From assembly GCA_017434025.1 (NCBI GenBank), contig JAFRGC010000029.1, positions 1 through 50,305 on the forward strand: DNA of 50,305 bases. Reading direction: 5' to 3'. Under the pieces are notes generated by a model. It did no database searches. It was not told the DNA's origin and saw nothing but the letters and a program-made list of their open reading frames with translations. This document shows, one piece after another, positions 32,361-39,977 of this stretch (position 1 is the stretch's first letter; each line of letters starts with the position of its first letter). A program made the translations under genes and the position numbers. Source of the stretch: Mogibacterium sp. (GTDB lineage: Bacteria > Bacillota > Clostridia > Peptostreptococcales > Anaerovoracaceae).

Positions 32361-32377
32361 AATAACTCGGAAGGATC

Positions 32378-32412
32378 ACTCCCGCACCGGAAATGGTGCG
32401 GGAGTATTTTTA
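32378..32412 (+). terminator. Intrinsic terminator of the hypD operon
   Basis: ACTCCCGCACC (32378-32388) and GGTGCGGGAGT (32395-32405) form an 11-bp stem with loop GGAAAT, followed by ATTTTTATT. Confidence 0.95.
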
Positions 32413-32475
32413 TTAAATAAAAACGAATATTGCGGACAAAATTGTACGTACGTAGATTATTCTTTTCAGATTGTC

Positions 32476-32481
32476 TATAAT
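32476..32481 (+). promoter_or_regulatory. -10 element of the 32507 gene
   Basis: Perfect TATAAT 31 bp before the start codon. The best -35 at 17 bp, TAGATT (32453-32458), is weak. Confidence 0.5.
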
Positions 32482-32506
32482 AGAGCTCAAAAGGAGAACA
32501 GAAGGC

Positions 32507-32992
32507 ATGACATTAAAATATGAACTGACAAAAGAAGAAGCTATGGACGGCCTCAACGGCATACTTCCTAAGAAAAACAAAGGGGCCATGAGGATCGCAG
32601 GCATGTTTACCGGGATAACAGGCGCTCTTGTGCTTTATATGTGTGTGGCAGGCTTCTCATGGAGGTATTTTTTCTTCGCTCTGGCGTGTGGTATTGTGGC
32701 AGGATGGTTTTTTATAAATCGCAAACTCAGCGTAGATATGATAGGCAGACGCGCCATTGGCTCATATATGATAACCATCAGTCCCGAGGGATGGATCCGC
32801 AGCGGAGGCAAAGAGGGGGAGAAGATCCGTTTTACCGCTGACGCTTTCGGTGCGGAGACTCCGCTCACTGTATCATTCAGACCTGATACAAAACACATGT
32901 ATGTCGTTCCCAAGAGCTGCATGACAGAGAAGAAGACCGAGGACCTGATACGCCGCCTTGAAGACGTGGGTTGTCATATCAGCAGGATATAA
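32507..32992 (+). CDS. Small membrane protein, YcxB-like
   Basis: A 161-residue protein with two adjacent membrane segments (about 30-50 and 53-73), cytosolic ends and a C-terminal soluble domain of about 75 residues. The KYELTKEEAMDG start, the two-helix hairpin and the C-terminal MYVVPKSCMTEKKTEDLIRRLE pattern resemble the YcxB family, whose role is unknown. AAAAGGAG lies 9 nt upstream of ATG 32507; a longer in-frame TTG at 32471 is inside the -10 element and is rejected. It is a single gene between the hypD operon and the symporter gene. Confidence 0.72.
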   Translation: MTLKYELTKEEAMDGLNGILPKKNKGAMRIAGMFTGITGALVLYMCVAGFSWRYFFFALACGIVAGWFFINRKLSVDMIGRRAIGSYMITISPEGWIRSGGKEGEKIRFTADAFGAETPLTVSFRPDTKHMYVVPKSCMTEKKTEDLIRRLEDVGCHISRI

Positions 32993-33013
32993 TCCTCAAG
33001 ACCATATATGTGA

Positions 33014-33042
33014 TTGAGCTTTATTTGTGGAAATGGTAAAAT
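33014..33042 (+). promoter_or_regulatory. Promoter of the AGCS symporter gene
   Basis: TTGAGC (33014-33019), 17 bp, TAAAAT (33037-33042) with TG one base upstream. Confidence 0.65.
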
Positions 33043-33060
33043 AATTGTGTAAGTTCTGTG

Positions 33061-33086
33061 AAGAAATGGCATTTGCCGTTTTTTCT
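33061..33086 (+). terminator. Terminator-like hairpin in the leader of the AGCS gene
   Basis: AAATGGC, loop ATTT, GCCGTTT, then further T residues. It lies downstream of the promoter at 33014-33042 and about 54 bp before the GTG start, so it would act in the leader. It could be an attenuator or simply a strong stop for read-through from 32992. Confidence 0.5.
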
Positions 33087-33139
33087 TATGTGTCAAGGTA
33101 ATCGAATTGATCTATGGGTATTAAAAAAGGAGGTTTGTT

Positions 33140-34648
33140 GTGAGTGGTATAATGAGTGTTGTCGGTGCGCTTAACGGATGGCTCTGGGGTCTCCCGATGC
33201 TCTTCGTTATCGGACTCGGCGGAATTTTCCTGACGATCTATCTCGGAGGATTCCAGTTTATCCACCAGAAAGACATGTGGCACCGCATCTTCGACAGAAG
33301 CGATTCCGCAGCTGGTATCTCAACATGGCAGTCGTTCTGTACGACAATGGCTATGCGTGTAGGTACCGGAAACGTTGCCGGCGTAGCGGTAGCGCTGTTC
33401 ATGGGTGGTCCTGGAGCTATCTTCTGGATGATCGTTATCGGTATTACTAACTCCGCTGTTTGCTTTACTGAGTGTACTCTTGGTGTACTCTACAAGACCA
33501 AGATCGACGGTCAGTATCGTGGCGGCGGTGCGTACTTTGCTGAGAGAGGTCTCGGCTGGGGCGCTTACGGCGCAGTATTCGCGTTTATATTCTCGATCGG
33601 CGCTGCCTGCTTCATGCCTGCTGCTGCTACACAGACAATCTGTGATGGCTTCAGAAATGCTCTTGGCATCCCAATGTGGATCTCCGCTCTTGTGATCGCT
33701 GGCATTATGGCTGTTGTCGTAATCGGCGGTGTCAAGAGAATCGGAACTGTAGCATCTTATATCGTACCTCCAATGGTAATCGTTTATCTGATCGCAACAG
33801 TCGTCATAATCATCTTCAATATCACAAAGTTACCTGAAGTCGTTGTTCTTATCGTCAAGAACGCTTTCGCTCCATCTGCAGTAATGGCAGGCGGATTCGG
33901 AGTTGCTCTCCGTCAGGGAATCAAGAGAGGAACATTCTCCTCAGCTTCCGGTATGGGCGAGTCTTCACCTACAGCTGCAGCTGCTGAAACAAGCCACCCG
34001 GTTAAGCAGGGTATGGCTAACGCTGCCGGTGTATGGCTGGATACAGTCATCGTATGTACAGCTTCCGCACTGATGATGCTCTTTACTGACTGCTATAACA
34101 CACAGGCAGGCTATGTAGGTACAGCATACGGCAGAGCTGCACAGGCTGCGCAGATGGCAGATTATGCTGCTAACGGATACAGTGGTGTCAACTTCGTACA
34201 GACAGCATGCTCCACAGTAATGGGAAGCATCGCTCCGCTGTTCATCGCTATCATGCTTGCGCTCTTCTCATTCACATGTCTGATCTCATACTACTACGAA
34301 GCTGAGTCCTCAGCTATGTACCTGTTCGAGAGATCAAACGAGAAGACCCGTAAGGTCGTCATCTGGATCATGAGAATCGTAATGCCGATCCTGATCTTCA
34401 TTTGGGGCAACGTATCCGCTTCATTCGCATGGGATCTGTCCGACTTTGCTCTCGGTTCCTGCACATTCATCAACATGATACCTGTACTGCTCCTCGCACC
34501 TAAAGCAAGAGCAATGTATCTTGATTATGAAGAGCAGATGAAGGCCGGCAAGGATCCTTGGTTCGATCCTCGCAAGTATGACTGGAAGGGCATTGATACC
34601 GAGATGTGGCTCGACATCAACAAGGACTACATCGCAGGCAATAAGTAA
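33140..34648 (+). CDS. Sodium:alanine/glycine symporter (AGCS family)
   Basis: A 502-residue inner-membrane carrier with about eleven hydrophobic segments that imports alanine or glycine with sodium. FCTTMAMRVGTGNVAGVAVAL near 67-87 is the AGCS signature region, and GGGAYFAERGLG and SASGMGESSPTAAAAE-type loops fit the family. The GTG start at 33140 follows AAGGAGG by 6 nt; ATG 33152 is too far. It stands alone between a leader hairpin and a terminator, downstream of the hydroxyproline operon; a shared amino-acid fermentation role is possible but not proved. Confidence 0.9.
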   Translation: MSGIMSVVGALNGWLWGLPMLFVIGLGGIFLTIYLGGFQFIHQKDMWHRIFDRSDSAAGISTWQSFCTTMAMRVGTGNVAGVAVALFMGGPGAIFWMIVIGITNSAVCFTECTLGVLYKTKIDGQYRGGGAYFAERGLGWGAYGAVFAFIFSIGAACFMPAAATQTICDGFRNALGIPMWISALVIAGIMAVVVIGGVKRIGTVASYIVPPMVIVYLIATVVIIIFNITKLPEVVVLIVKNAFAPSAVMAGGFGVALRQGIKRGTFSSASGMGESSPTAAAAETSHPVKQGMANAAGVWLDTVIVCTASALMMLFTDCYNTQAGYVGTAYGRAAQAAQMADYAANGYSGVNFVQTACSTVMGSIAPLFIAIMLALFSFTCLISYYYEAESSAMYLFERSNEKTRKVVIWIMRIVMPILIFIWGNVSASFAWDLSDFALGSCTFINMIPVLLLAPKARAMYLDYEEQMKAGKDPWFDPRKYDWKGIDTEMWLDINKDYIAGNK

Positions 34649-34669
34649 AATAGAACTTACACACAGTTC

Positions 34670-34697
34670 AGAGAGGCCGTCAGGCCTCTCTTTGTTT
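34670..34697 (+). terminator. Intrinsic terminator of the AGCS gene
   Basis: AGAGAGGCC (34670-34678), loop GTCA and GGCCTCTCT (34683-34691) with TTGTTTT after. Confidence 0.92.
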
Positions 34698-34742
34698 TGT
34701 CAAAGGTTTTACACTCGAGACACACAATTCCGTCATTTTGTA

Positions 34743-34751
34743 TGCTATAAT
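34743..34751 (+). promoter_or_regulatory. Extended -10 promoter of hpf
   Basis: TGcTATAAT (34743-34751), 51 bp before the start codon. No convincing -35 element. Confidence 0.65.
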
Positions 34752-34802
34752 AGTAATCGGAGAATTTTAGCTCCAAATTGAATATATAAGGAGGGTCATG
34801 CT

Positions 34803-35336
34803 ATGAAGATCCAGATTTCTGCAAAGAATTACCCTATGAGTGAGAAGCTCAGCAATTATATCGAGAAGAAGCTGGGCAAGCTCGACAAGTATTTTAACGA
34901 AGATGTCACAGCCAATGTAGTCGTATCCAAATTAAGAGAAGTACCTAAGTTCGAGGCGACTATCAATGCGAAACAGGCTGTTTTCAGAGCAGAGATGGCG
35001 AATGACAGTATCTATGATGCTGTAGACCTTGCCACAGAGAAGCTCGCCAATCAGATGTCCAAGCTTAAGGGCAAGCTGGAGGCACGATATAAAGAGAACA
35101 AGGCTCTCAAGCTGGAGTTCGTTCCGGCACCTGAGCTGGAAGAATATGAGGAAGATCTCGAGATCGTAAGAAGGAAGCAGGTAGAACTTTCGCCAATGGT
35201 AGCGGAAGAAGCAGTTCTGCAGATGGAAATGCTCGGACATGACTTCTTCGTTTTCCTGGATATGGACACAAATGCAGTAAGCGTTGTATATAAGCGTAAA
35301 GGCGGAGAATACGGCCTTATCGAGACCGACAGATAG
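34803..35336 (+). CDS. hpf: Ribosome hibernation promoting factor, long form
   Basis: A 177-residue protein that dimerises 70S ribosomes into inactive 100S particles in starvation. The N-terminal ribosome-binding domain (1 to about 97, MKIQISAKNYPMSEKLSNYIEKK) and the C-terminal dimerisation domain (about 120-175, VVRRKQVELSPM-like through VSVVYKRKGGEYGLIE) are both present. GGAGG lies 7-8 nt upstream. It begins a four-gene run with LCP, cdaA and cdaR. It belongs to the same family as RaiA, after which the raiA-motif RNA is named. Confidence 0.93.
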   Translation: MKIQISAKNYPMSEKLSNYIEKKLGKLDKYFNEDVTANVVVSKLREVPKFEATINAKQAVFRAEMANDSIYDAVDLATEKLANQMSKLKGKLEARYKENKALKLEFVPAPELEEYEEDLEIVRRKQVELSPMVAEEAVLQMEMLGHDFFVFLDMDTNAVSVVYKRKGGEYGLIETDR

Positions 35337-35373
35337 CAGAAGGGATACACACTAGTACAAAGGGGACTGATAT

Positions 35374-37110
35374 ATGGACTACAAGGACTGGGATCCGGAT
35401 GAGCTGCTTGACTTTGATTACGGACACAAGGTACCGAGAGACCTCAAGGAACCGTCACAGAGTCAGGTTGGCGCTTCGGACAGTTCATATGATTCTTATG
35501 AAGAACTGAGAAAATATCAGGAATTGAGACACCACGATGAAGAGCAGGCTGTTACAGAGCCTGCATCTTCTCGTGCGATGGATCCTTATGAGGAATACAT
35601 GCAGGCACGCAACAGGGACCGTTCTCCTGAGAGGAACAAACCGGTAGCTGTAGCAGATGATACAGGAAGTATTCTCCATAAGAAAGAGATCGGAGACAGC
35701 TTTAAGAGCGTATTCGGGAAGAAAGCCGGCAAGGACAGCAGCAAGCGCAAAGAGCAGGTCAGGAAGGGATCCGGACAGGCGGCAGAAAAGAAACGCCGCA
35801 AAGCTGCTGTACAGAATGAGCCGGTGCAGGCTGTTGCTGTGAAGGATGAAGCACGCAGGACTCCGGAAGAGAACGCTGCACTCAGGCAGGCTCAGCAGGA
35901 AGCATATGACAGGTATCGCAGCACATATAACAAGAATACCAGGAACACCGGCAGGAAGAAGGCGGGCAAATTCACAAGAGGTCTGTCCTGGGTATATCTG
36001 CTGGCGTTAGCGGTATTCCTGGCGGCGATCACTTACATGGATGTTCTGCCTTTCGGTCTGCTGATCGCGATGTATGTAGTCCTCGGACTCCTGAGTTTGA
36101 TCATAGTGATCCAGCTGCGCAAGGGCAATGTCAAACGATGGACACGGGCATTGGCTTCCCTTACAGGGATCGCACTCATAGCGTTCTACGGGGTTGGCAC
36201 TGCCTATGCGATGGGGACCCTGAATTTTCTGGATGCGACATCCGTTGACAACCCTAACAGTGTCAAACATATTACCAAGGAGCCGTTCAACATCTGCATC
36301 ACAGGCATCGATGTCAAGGGTACGATCGATACAGAGGGAAGGTCTGATGTCAATATGATCCTGACGATCAACCCGTCAACTGCGCAGGTGCTGATGACCT
36401 CCATCCCGAGAGATTATCAGATATACATGCCTGACAAAGACAATGCGATGGACAAGCTCACACACACAGGTTTCTACAGTGTGGCAACCACCATTGGCGC
36501 AGAGGAACAGCTGCTTGACACCAGCATCAACTATTATGTCAAGGTCAATTTCTCGACTGTCGAGAAATTCATAGACGCGATCGGAGGCGTTGACGTTTAC
36601 TCCGAGTATGAATTCAATCCGGTCAAGATGAAGAAATGGACCGTACATGAGGGTATGAACCACATGAACGGCAAACAGGCTCTGGCCTTCGCGAGGGAGA
36701 GAAAAGCCTTCCCGACAGGAGATAACCAGAGAATCAAGAATCAGCAGGCGGTATTCGAGGCTCTGTTCAAGAAGGCAACGAGCAGTAAGACAATGGTGCT
36801 CAGCTACAATACAGTAATATCGAACCTGCAGGAATACTTCCAGATGAGCTTCAGCTCACGTGAGATGAGAGCACTGGTCAAATTCCAGATCGCGAAGAAT
36901 CCTGACTGGAACATCACCAAGAACGCTCTGATCGGCGGTGACGGATCGCTGCCGACCTATACGACCGGCGGGGCATATGCTTACGTCATGACACAGGATG
37001 AGGAAAGCATAGAGAACGCGAAGGCGCTGATCCAGGCAGTGCTGGAAGGCAAATATTTGAAGAAAGACAAAGAAGGCAATGTTAAGATCCTCGACGATGA
37101 TGATCTGTAA
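35374..37110 (+). CDS. LytR-CpsA-Psr (LCP) family protein with long cytoplasmic tail
   Basis: Attaches anionic glycopolymers to peptidoglycan; 578 residues. About 200 N-terminal residues are hydrophilic, highly charged, rich in Lys, Arg, Glu and Gln, and probably disordered and cytoplasmic. Three hydrophobic segments follow at about 203-285. The extracellular LCP domain runs from about 303 to 470, with FNICITGIDVKG, RSDVNMILT, MTSIPRDY and FARERKAFPTGDNQR holding the conserved arginines and aspartates that bind the pyrophosphate substrate. The tail may take part in regulation or septal targeting. It is 37 bp after hpf and 21 bp before cdaA. Confidence 0.88.
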   Translation: MDYKDWDPDELLDFDYGHKVPRDLKEPSQSQVGASDSSYDSYEELRKYQELRHHDEEQAVTEPASSRAMDPYEEYMQARNRDRSPERNKPVAVADDTGSILHKKEIGDSFKSVFGKKAGKDSSKRKEQVRKGSGQAAEKKRRKAAVQNEPVQAVAVKDEARRTPEENAALRQAQQEAYDRYRSTYNKNTRNTGRKKAGKFTRGLSWVYLLALAVFLAAITYMDVLPFGLLIAMYVVLGLLSLIIVIQLRKGNVKRWTRALASLTGIALIAFYGVGTAYAMGTLNFLDATSVDNPNSVKHITKEPFNICITGIDVKGTIDTEGRSDVNMILTINPSTAQVLMTSIPRDYQIYMPDKDNAMDKLTHTGFYSVATTIGAEEQLLDTSINYYVKVNFSTVEKFIDAIGGVDVYSEYEFNPVKMKKWTVHEGMNHMNGKQALAFARERKAFPTGDNQRIKNQQAVFEALFKKATSSKTMVLSYNTVISNLQEYFQMSFSSREMRALVKFQIAKNPDWNITKNALIGGDGSLPTYTTGGAYAYVMTQDEESIENAKALIQAVLEGKYLKKDKEGNVKILDDDDL

Positions 37111-37131
37111 CAGAAGGGACCAGAACAGATA

Positions 37132-37977
37132 ATGGGAAATATTATTGATAATTTTACAGGACTGCTGCTGAGCATCAAGATAACCGATGTCCTTGACATC
37201 GTTATCGTTGCATTTCTCCTGTACAAAACGCTGGGCTTCATCAAAGAGACCCGCGCGCAGCAATTGTTCAGGGGTGTCCTTTTGATTGTCGCGATATTCT
37301 TCCTGTCTCTGGTGTTTGACCTGAGCCTTCTCAACTGGCTCCTCACACGACTCATCACGATAGGTCTGATCGCTGTCGTGATCCTGTTCCAGCCTGAGAT
37401 CCGGAGAGGTCTGGAGCAGATCGGACGACGGGGGATCCTTACAAGTCAGTTCCGCGATCTTGGCAAAGACGAGATCTATGCTGCAGTCAATAAGATCGTT
37501 GATGCGGTTGATGATTTTTCATCGACCCGTACAGGCGCTCTGATGGCTATCGAAAGAGAGACTACTCTTACAGATATCATTGAGACTGGAGTCATCGTAG
37601 ATGCTGAACTGTCTGTCAGACTGCTGGGCAATCTCTTCTATGAGGGCTCGCCGCTCCATGACGGCGCGGTCATCATAAGAGGCATCAGGATCTATGCGGC
37701 GAGCTGCGTTCTGCCGCTTACCAACAGAGCTAATATCGGCAAGAACCTCGGAACGAGGCACAGAGCCGGTGTCGGACTGAGTGAGGTCTCGGATGCTCTG
37801 GTCATCATCGTTTCCGAAGAGACCGGAGCGATCTCAGTGGCTCATAACGGCGAGCTTCGCAGATTCCTTGATCTCAAGACTCTCGAGAAGATGCTTCTCG
37901 ATGTCTATATCCCTTCAGGAGAGGATACAGACTTCTTCTCCAGATTAAGGAAGGGAGGTGTTCGTCTTGGAAAGTAG
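37132..37977 (+). CDS. cdaA: Diadenylate cyclase (c-di-AMP synthase)
   Basis: A 281-residue membrane protein making cyclic di-AMP from two ATP. Three hydrophobic segments lie within the first 90 residues, followed by a DisA_N catalytic domain (about 105-230). The substrate motif is D177-G178-A179 (LHDGAVII), and the second motif is RHRAG at 209-213. The nucleotide controls potassium, osmolyte and wall balance in Firmicutes. It overlaps cdaR by 11 bp. glmM, often the third gene of the operon, is not present here. Confidence 0.93.
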   Translation: MGNIIDNFTGLLLSIKITDVLDIVIVAFLLYKTLGFIKETRAQQLFRGVLLIVAIFFLSLVFDLSLLNWLLTRLITIGLIAVVILFQPEIRRGLEQIGRRGILTSQFRDLGKDEIYAAVNKIVDAVDDFSSTRTGALMAIERETTLTDIIETGVIVDAELSVRLLGNLFYEGSPLHDGAVIIRGIRIYAASCVLPLTNRANIGKNLGTRHRAGVGLSEVSDALVIIVSEETGAISVAHNGELRRFLDLKTLEKMLLDVYIPSGEDTDFFSRLRKGGVRLGK

Positions 37978-38953
37978 CACACACAAAATGTTCAATATCA
38001 TTCTGGCGTTCGTGATCGCTGTGATCGGCTGGGCTTTCGTAGTCTACAATTATTATCCGGACACAGATGTCAGATACAACGATGTCCCGATCATATACAT
38101 AGGCGAAGATATGCTTGCTGACCGCGGATACGGTATCTCGGAGGTCAGCAAAGAGAACCTCTATGTAGTTCTCAAGCAGCAGAGAGTGGACTGCGGCAGC
38201 ATAGATGCTAAGGATATCAATGTTATCGCTGATGTGAGTGACGCGGTAGAAGGGGACAATGGTATCGCGCTTCAGATCTCCGGACCGAATGGGACTCAGA
38301 TCAAAGACAGTGAAGTCAAATCGGTTTCGGTCCAGGTCGAGCGGGCTGAGCGTCAGGAGATGGATGTCCTGGTTGAATACTTCGAGGATACAGAGGCTGA
38401 TACGGAGCCGTTCTTCAAAGATCTGACTGCAGACACTGTAAGAGTTACAGGCGCAGCATCACTCATGGAGTCTGTTGACAAGATAGTCGCGTATATCAAG
38501 ACGACCGATACGAATAATGATTTCAGATCCTTTACGAGAGAACTCAAAGCTCTTGACAGGAACGGTGATGAAGTTCCGCATATCACTATCGAGCCTGGCA
38601 GCGTGACATTTACCGCCAAGAAGGGCTATCTCAAGACGGTTGATGTCCAGGTCAATACATCTGACAGAAATGACGGATACGAGAGGACCATCACAGCTCC
38701 TGCACAGATCGTGATCAAGGGCAGTCCGGCTGATCTGGCAGGTGTCGATACTATTGAGACAGAAGAGGTATATATCGGCGATATCTATGAGGATTCTGAA
38801 CGGGAACTGATATATATTCTGCCTGAAGGCGTTCAGATTGCCAGGGATTCAGAGGGAGACAATATACTCCAGATAAGAGTCTCAGAGAAGAAAGAAGAAC
38901 CGGAGGAGGATCAGACCGAGTCCACCGAATCCGAAGAAGGGACTCAGAACTGA
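37967..38953 (+). CDS. cdaR: YbbR-domain protein, CdaA regulator
   Basis: A 328-residue protein with one N-terminal membrane segment (about 8-30) and several YbbR repeats outside the membrane. It tunes the cyclase in other Firmicutes. The TTG start at 37967 is chosen because GGGAGGTG lies 7 nt upstream; GTG 37958 sits within the ribosome site. The last about 20 residues are a Glu/Thr/Ser-rich acidic tail. A terminator follows. Confidence 0.87.
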   Translation: MESSTHKMFNIILAFVIAVIGWAFVVYNYYPDTDVRYNDVPIIYIGEDMLADRGYGISEVSKENLYVVLKQQRVDCGSIDAKDINVIADVSDAVEGDNGIALQISGPNGTQIKDSEVKSVSVQVERAERQEMDVLVEYFEDTEADTEPFFKDLTADTVRVTGAASLMESVDKIVAYIKTTDTNNDFRSFTRELKALDRNGDEVPHITIEPGSVTFTAKKGYLKTVDVQVNTSDRNDGYERTITAPAQIVIKGSPADLAGVDTIETEEVYIGDIYEDSERELIYILPEGVQIARDSEGDNILQIRVSEKKEEPEEDQTESTESEEGTQN

Positions 38954-38981
38954 CGGATAGGCAGAGAATCAAGAGAAATAT

Positions 38982-39017
38982 AAAAGCTGTGCAGTGATGA
39001 ACTGCACAGCTTTTGTC
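38982..39017. terminator. Bidirectional terminator between cdaR and the nucleotidyltransferase gene
   Basis: AAAAGCTGTGCAGT (38982-38995), loop GATGA and ACTGCACAGCTTTT (39001-39014): a perfect 14-bp stem with T runs on both strands. Confidence 0.93.
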
Positions 39018-39035
39018 ATGTCATGAGATCTGCTG

Positions 39036-39944
39036 TTATGCCCAGAGGTCGACAGGATATGTACCGTCAGCTTTGAGTGATGCGAACTTCGCTACTACTT
39101 CCGGTCTGTCTTCCTTATAAGTAACGCCAAACCATTTATCGGGTGATGTCAGTACTTCGTAGGAAGCAGTCCCATCTGCGATCTGTCTGTTGATCGGAGT
39201 CTGGATGTAGAACTCTCCCTTGAGAGGATTTTCAACGAGGATCTTGTCCAGAGCTTCCACGAAACCGGCTTTGAGCACATCCATATACTCAACCCCGAAT
39301 CCCCACAGGTTCATCGAAACAGGGGAGTCATTCGGGATCACTTCTTTGGTGCCGTCCGGTTTGGTGTCAGTAATAGTACCGTCAGGTTCTTTGCCGACCT
39401 GGAGGCATTCGACGATATCTGTCAGCATGCCGTCTTTCGCTTTGCATATGCCGCGGGAAACAGTGCCATTCTCAGAAAGAGTCTTCTCGACCTCAAATCC
39501 TACCATGCAGTTGTGAGACGCGTCAGCCTTGGTCGTCAGGAATTCATAGATCTTGCGGAAACCTTCCTTGCCATAATAGTCATCTGCATTGATGACTGCG
39601 AATGGAGCATCGATGTAATCTCTTGCAGACAGTACTGCCTGTCCGGTGCCCCATGGTTTGGTGCGGCCTTCAGGGAACGAGTAACCGTCAGGAAGATCGG
39701 TGCCTTCTTGGAAAGCGTAATGCACTTCGTATTTCTTGCCTGCGCCTGCCTCAATGTGTTCTCTGAATACAGCTTCAAAATCATGCTTGATGATGAAGCA
39801 TACTCTCCTGAATCCTGCCTGATAAGCATCGTAGAGGCTGAAATCCATGATGATATCGCCCTGTTCAGTGATCTTGTCGATCTGCTTATTGCCCCCGTAT
39901 CTGCTGCCCATACCCGCAGCCATAATTACCAGAATTGGTTCCAT
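39036..39944 (-). CDS. Sugar-phosphate nucleotidyltransferase family protein
   Basis: A 302-residue NTP_transferase-fold protein. The N-terminal loop AAGMGSRYGGNKQ (about 9-21) is the nucleotide-binding signature, and VINADDYYG near 112 holds metal-binding aspartates. The sequence does not match GalU or GlmU closely, so the sugar is unknown; it may serve wall or capsule precursors. It lies 33 bp after gltX on the same strand, with AAAGGAG before its start, so it is co-transcribed with gltX. Confidence 0.82.
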   Translation of the reverse strand: MEPILVIMAAGMGSRYGGNKQIDKITEQGDIIMDFSLYDAYQAGFRRVCFIIKHDFEAVFREHIEAGAGKKYEVHYAFQEGTDLPDGYSFPEGRTKPWGTGQAVLSARDYIDAPFAVINADDYYGKEGFRKIYEFLTTKADASHNCMVGFEVEKTLSENGTVSRGICKAKDGMLTDIVECLQVGKEPDGTITDTKPDGTKEVIPNDSPVSMNLWGFGVEYMDVLKAGFVEALDKILVENPLKGEFYIQTPINRQIADGTASYEVLTSPDKWFGVTYKEDRPEVVAKFASLKADGTYPVDLWA

Positions 39945-39977
39945 CAGTGATTCTCCTTTGCATACTTGTGAATAGGT

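Noticed and set aside
32445-32454. TACGTACGTA palindrome upstream of the 32507 gene
   Set aside because: Too short and self-repeating to call an operator without other copies.
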